Below, one piece after another: positions 12,263 through 14,124 of a stretch of 14,124 nucleotides of DNA; positions within the stretch are counted from its first letter, which is position 1; each line of letters starts with the position of its first letter. The position numbers were made by a program, and so were the translations under genes. The DNA lies in contig DATCZS010000070.1 in NCBI GenBank assembly GCA_036525795.1, positions 1 through 14,124 of the forward strand. Direction: 5' to 3'. The notes under the pieces were generated by a model. The model had not been told where the DNA came from. It worked only from the letters and a program-made list of their open reading frames with translations, and did not search any database. The stretch is from DATCZS01 sp036525795 (GTDB lineage Bacteria > Actinomycetota > Acidimicrobiia > Spongiisociales > ZC4RG35).

Positions 12263-12724
12263 GTGATTCGTCGTGCATCGCGGGAAGCGGGGGCTGCACT
12301 CGTCGAGTTCGCCGTGGTCGCGCCTTTGTTGATCCTGCTGATATTCGGGATCGTCGAGTTCGGCTGGCTCTTCGCACAGATGAACGAGATCCGCCATGTG
12401 GCGCAGGAGGGAGCTCGCTGGGGTGCCGTCTCGTGGCCAGATGGTGTCGATGCTGGCAGCGATGTTTCGTGGTCCGACCTGCATGATCGAGCGTGCGGAG
12501 CCGCCAATTTGCCGGGGACGACGACGGTCAGCGTCGACGGATCGCCCGGAGCCGGGACCAAAGGCGCGACCGCCACGGTGACGGTGACCGCCACGGTCCA
12601 ATCGCTGACCGGTGTCCCGATCATCACGACGTTTCTCCCCACAACTCTGACCAACACTGCGACGTTCCGTCTCGAAAAGCCCGCTCAGTGGGCGGCACCC
12701 GGAGCCTCGGAGGACTGCCCGTGA
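12263..12724 (+). CDS. TadE-like pseudopilin (right cassette)
   Basis: A 153-residue TadE-family protein. It has G10 followed by AALVE (possible prepilin-type site), a hydrophobic helix FAVVAPLLILLIFGIVEFGW (16-35), then EIRHVAQEGARWGAV (42-56). Two cysteines, C78 and C152, match those of the left copy. The C-terminal domain ends in a similar stretch (SLTGVPIITTFLPTTLTNTA here, SLSGAPIISGFIPDTLANEA in the left copy). GTG 12263 is chosen: GGGAG (12251-12255) lies 7 bases upstream and the length then equals the left copy. GTG 12227, with its own GGGAG (12216-12220), would add 12 residues and cannot be excluded. The stop overlaps the next gene's GTG (GTGA), so the two are coupled. Confidence 0.88.
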   Translation: MIRRASREAGAALVEFAVVAPLLILLIFGIVEFGWLFAQMNEIRHVAQEGARWGAVSWPDGVDAGSDVSWSDLHDRACGAANLPGTTTVSVDGSPGAGTKGATATVTVTATVQSLTGVPIITTFLPTTLTNTATFRLEKPAQWAAPGASEDCP

Positions 12725-14124
12725 AGGAGCGAGGCGCCTCCGCCGTCCTCGTGGCTCTCTCCATGTTGTTGCTGCTCGGGGTGGCCGCCGTTGCCCTCGA
12801 CATGAGCGCCGCCTTCAACGAGCGCAATCAGGACCAGACTGCGGGGGACAACGGGGTCATGGCGGGGGCGATCGAGAAGGCCGAGCCCGACCCCGATGCG
12901 CAGGCGATGGCAGTCAACGCCCTGGCAATCGTCCAGGCGAACCTGACCGCCGAATTCCCTGGTGGAGCTGCCGACCCGGATTGGATCGCCCTCTGGCGCG
13001 GGTGCGTCGATGATGGGAACCCGAACTGGGTGCCGCTGCCCGAGCCGCTCGGCTGGGGGAATCCCGGTGCCACCCTCGACTGCATCAGCCAGACCACCAG
13101 CCTGCTTCGGGTCCGTGTTCCCGATCAGTTGACCGACACCGCCTTCGGTGGCCTGCTCGGACTCGGCTCACTCACGACGAACGCCGTGTCGATCGCCAAG
13201 ACCGTGCTCCTGCAGTCGGCGCCTCCGCTGGTGCCATTCGGGATTGCCGGTGACGCCTCTGCCGGCGAGCTGTGCCTGGCGTCCTCGGGTTCCGGAACCG
13301 CATATGAACCGTGCACCGGCCCCCAGACCGGGTCGTTTGGTTCCATCATCAGTCCGCTGTTCGGCGACTTCGGGTCTCACGCAGCCGAGTGCTCCGGAAA
13401 CACCAACGACTGGTTCACTCGCAACGTGATCTTCGGCATCGATCACAAGATCGAGGATTGGCCGAGTGCCCCGTTGACAACCGGCCCGTACCCCGGTCAG
13501 ACAACGGTGCTGGCGTCGGAGCACGTCTACCGCGACGCCTGCGTGTTGGACCCCGACGGAAACGCCGCGCCGCTCGACCCGATCGACTTCGATGGTGGAC
13601 ACTGGATCAACACCATGCTGGTGGACACGGGCTATCCGAACCCCGCGCTCACCGACGGCCTGGCTTCCGACATCCTCGTCGAAGGGCGACCCTCCCGTCT
13701 CCAGCAACCCGGATCGAACCCGACGGGGGACAATCCCACGAGAGTCATCTGGGACCAGAACGACCCGTGGGAACTGGACAACGTCGGCCCGTGGATGTAC
13801 CTGAACGATAAGGGTCCGCCCAAGTGTCAATACTCGAACTACTACGACGGCTCGGGCGTTCCGAAGCACTCGGGCCTGACCGCACATGAGGAGCGGCTCG
13901 CTGACTTCGAGTCGTGCCTCGCCCAGTCAGACGGGGAGATCTTCGACACTTCCATCGCCGATTCCCCCCGTTTCGTCTGGGTCCCGCAGTACGCCTATCA
14001 GTTGCCTGTCAGCGGACAGAAGTTCAACCCGATCCGGGAGTTCAGAGCGGCCTTTCTTGGTGGGACATGGTGGAACTGCTCCTCTTCGTCGTCAACGGGG
14101 CAGTGTGCCTTCGTCTTCTACCCC
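12721..14124 (+). CDS. TadG-like protein with ten-cysteine ectodomain (right cassette), 3' end outside window
   Basis: The frame from GTG 12721 is open to the window end, 468 residues with no stop. It starts VKERGASAVLVALSMLLLLG, a TadE/TadG-like anchor with helix to about residue 27, then NERNQDQTAGDNGVMAGAIE. The rest is a predicted extracellular domain. Its ten visible cysteines (95, 121, 185, 198, 224, 274, 369, 399, 453, 462) fall in the same order and similar spacing as in the left copy. Shared landmarks include LRVRVPDQLTDTAFGGLLG (against IRVRIPDQLLSTNFGRVLG), a DHKI/DHMI site after cysteine 5, INTMLVDTG/VNTMRADTG and SPRFVWVPQY/GPRFGYAPEF. By alignment about 70 C-terminal residues are missing at the edge. 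GTG 12721 overlaps the tadE-like stop. Function beyond a Tad-associated surface protein is unknown. Confidence 0.85.
   Translation, partial: MKERGASAVLVALSMLLLLGVAAVALDMSAAFNERNQDQTAGDNGVMAGAIEKAEPDPDAQAMAVNALAIVQANLTAEFPGGAADPDWIALWRGCVDDGNPNWVPLPEPLGWGNPGATLDCISQTTSLLRVRVPDQLTDTAFGGLLGLGSLTTNAVSIAKTVLLQSAPPLVPFGIAGDASAGELCLASSGSGTAYEPCTGPQTGSFGSIISPLFGDFGSHAAECSGNTNDWFTRNVIFGIDHKIEDWPSAPLTTGPYPGQTTVLASEHVYRDACVLDPDGNAAPLDPIDFDGGHWINTMLVDTGYPNPALTDGLASDILVEGRPSRLQQPGSNPTGDNPTRVIWDQNDPWELDNVGPWMYLNDKGPPKCQYSNYYDGSGVPKHSGLTAHEERLADFESCLAQSDGEIFDTSIADSPRFVWVPQYAYQLPVSGQKFNPIREFRAAFLGGTWWNCSSSSSTGQCAFVFYP

Noticed and set aside
13168..13887. A 239-codon minus-strand open frame near the window end
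   Set aside because: It is antisense to the open TadG-like frame, whose cysteines and motifs match its paralogue; the antisense product has no motif.
9883..14124. The divergent cassettes as a mobile element or phage module
   Set aside because: No transposase, integrase or terminal inverted repeats were seen, and base composition looks like the rest of the window.

Overview
The window is GC-rich bacterial DNA with GTG starts, short start/stop overlaps and long antisense open frames. It carries an eukaryote-like type II glutamine synthetase and an actinobacterial TadE-like protein of the Rv3654c type. Together these suggest a high-GC actinobacterium, perhaps of class Acidimicrobiia; that placement is inference from gene content only.

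Layout: (1) 1-2791, plus strand, is the 3' part of a tight tad (Flp/type IVb pilus) operon: tadA (5'-truncated by the window edge), tadB, tadC, a small Flp pilin, tadE and a short TadE-like gene. Start and stop codons overlap throughout, except for a 71-base gap before the pilin. (2) 2799-3278 is a YbaK-type Cys-tRNA(Pro) deacylase, followed by ten 15-16-base tandem repeats that begin in its stop codon and run up to a strong bidirectional hairpin. (3) 3482-8937 is a metabolic block: glnII (minus) diverges from icd (plus); then come a two-module VOC/glyoxalase-fold protein that seems to start at CTG, an aldo/keto reductase of the Kv-beta type, and mdh. (4) 9063-9789, minus strand, holds a small two-helix membrane protein and an SCP-2 sterol-carrier domain protein, with clear hairpins between units. 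(5) 9883-14124 holds two divergent copies of a TadE/TadG-like cassette. Each has a 153-residue TadE-like protein whose gene overlaps that of a large TadG-like protein. One faces left and is complete; the other faces right and runs off the window end.

How the genes fit together: TadA is the ATPase and TadB/TadC the inner-membrane platform that would assemble the Flp pilin, with TadE-type minor pilins. The divergent cassettes at the far end look like paralogous accessory pseudopilin or surface proteins for the same or a related machine. The two large proteins align end to end and share ten cysteines in the same order, which suggests a disulfide-stabilised extracellular domain. In the metabolic block, Icd makes 2-oxoglutarate and Mdh makes oxaloacetate in the TCA cycle, while GlnII uses glutamate derived from 2-oxoglutarate for ammonia assimilation.

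No tRNA, rRNA, CRISPR array, insertion sequence or phage gene was recognised. The most interesting parts are the duplicated divergent TadE/TadG cassettes and their shared ten-cysteine ectodomain, the repeat array in the ybaK stop region, and a promoter-proximal sequence element shared by two minus-strand genes.
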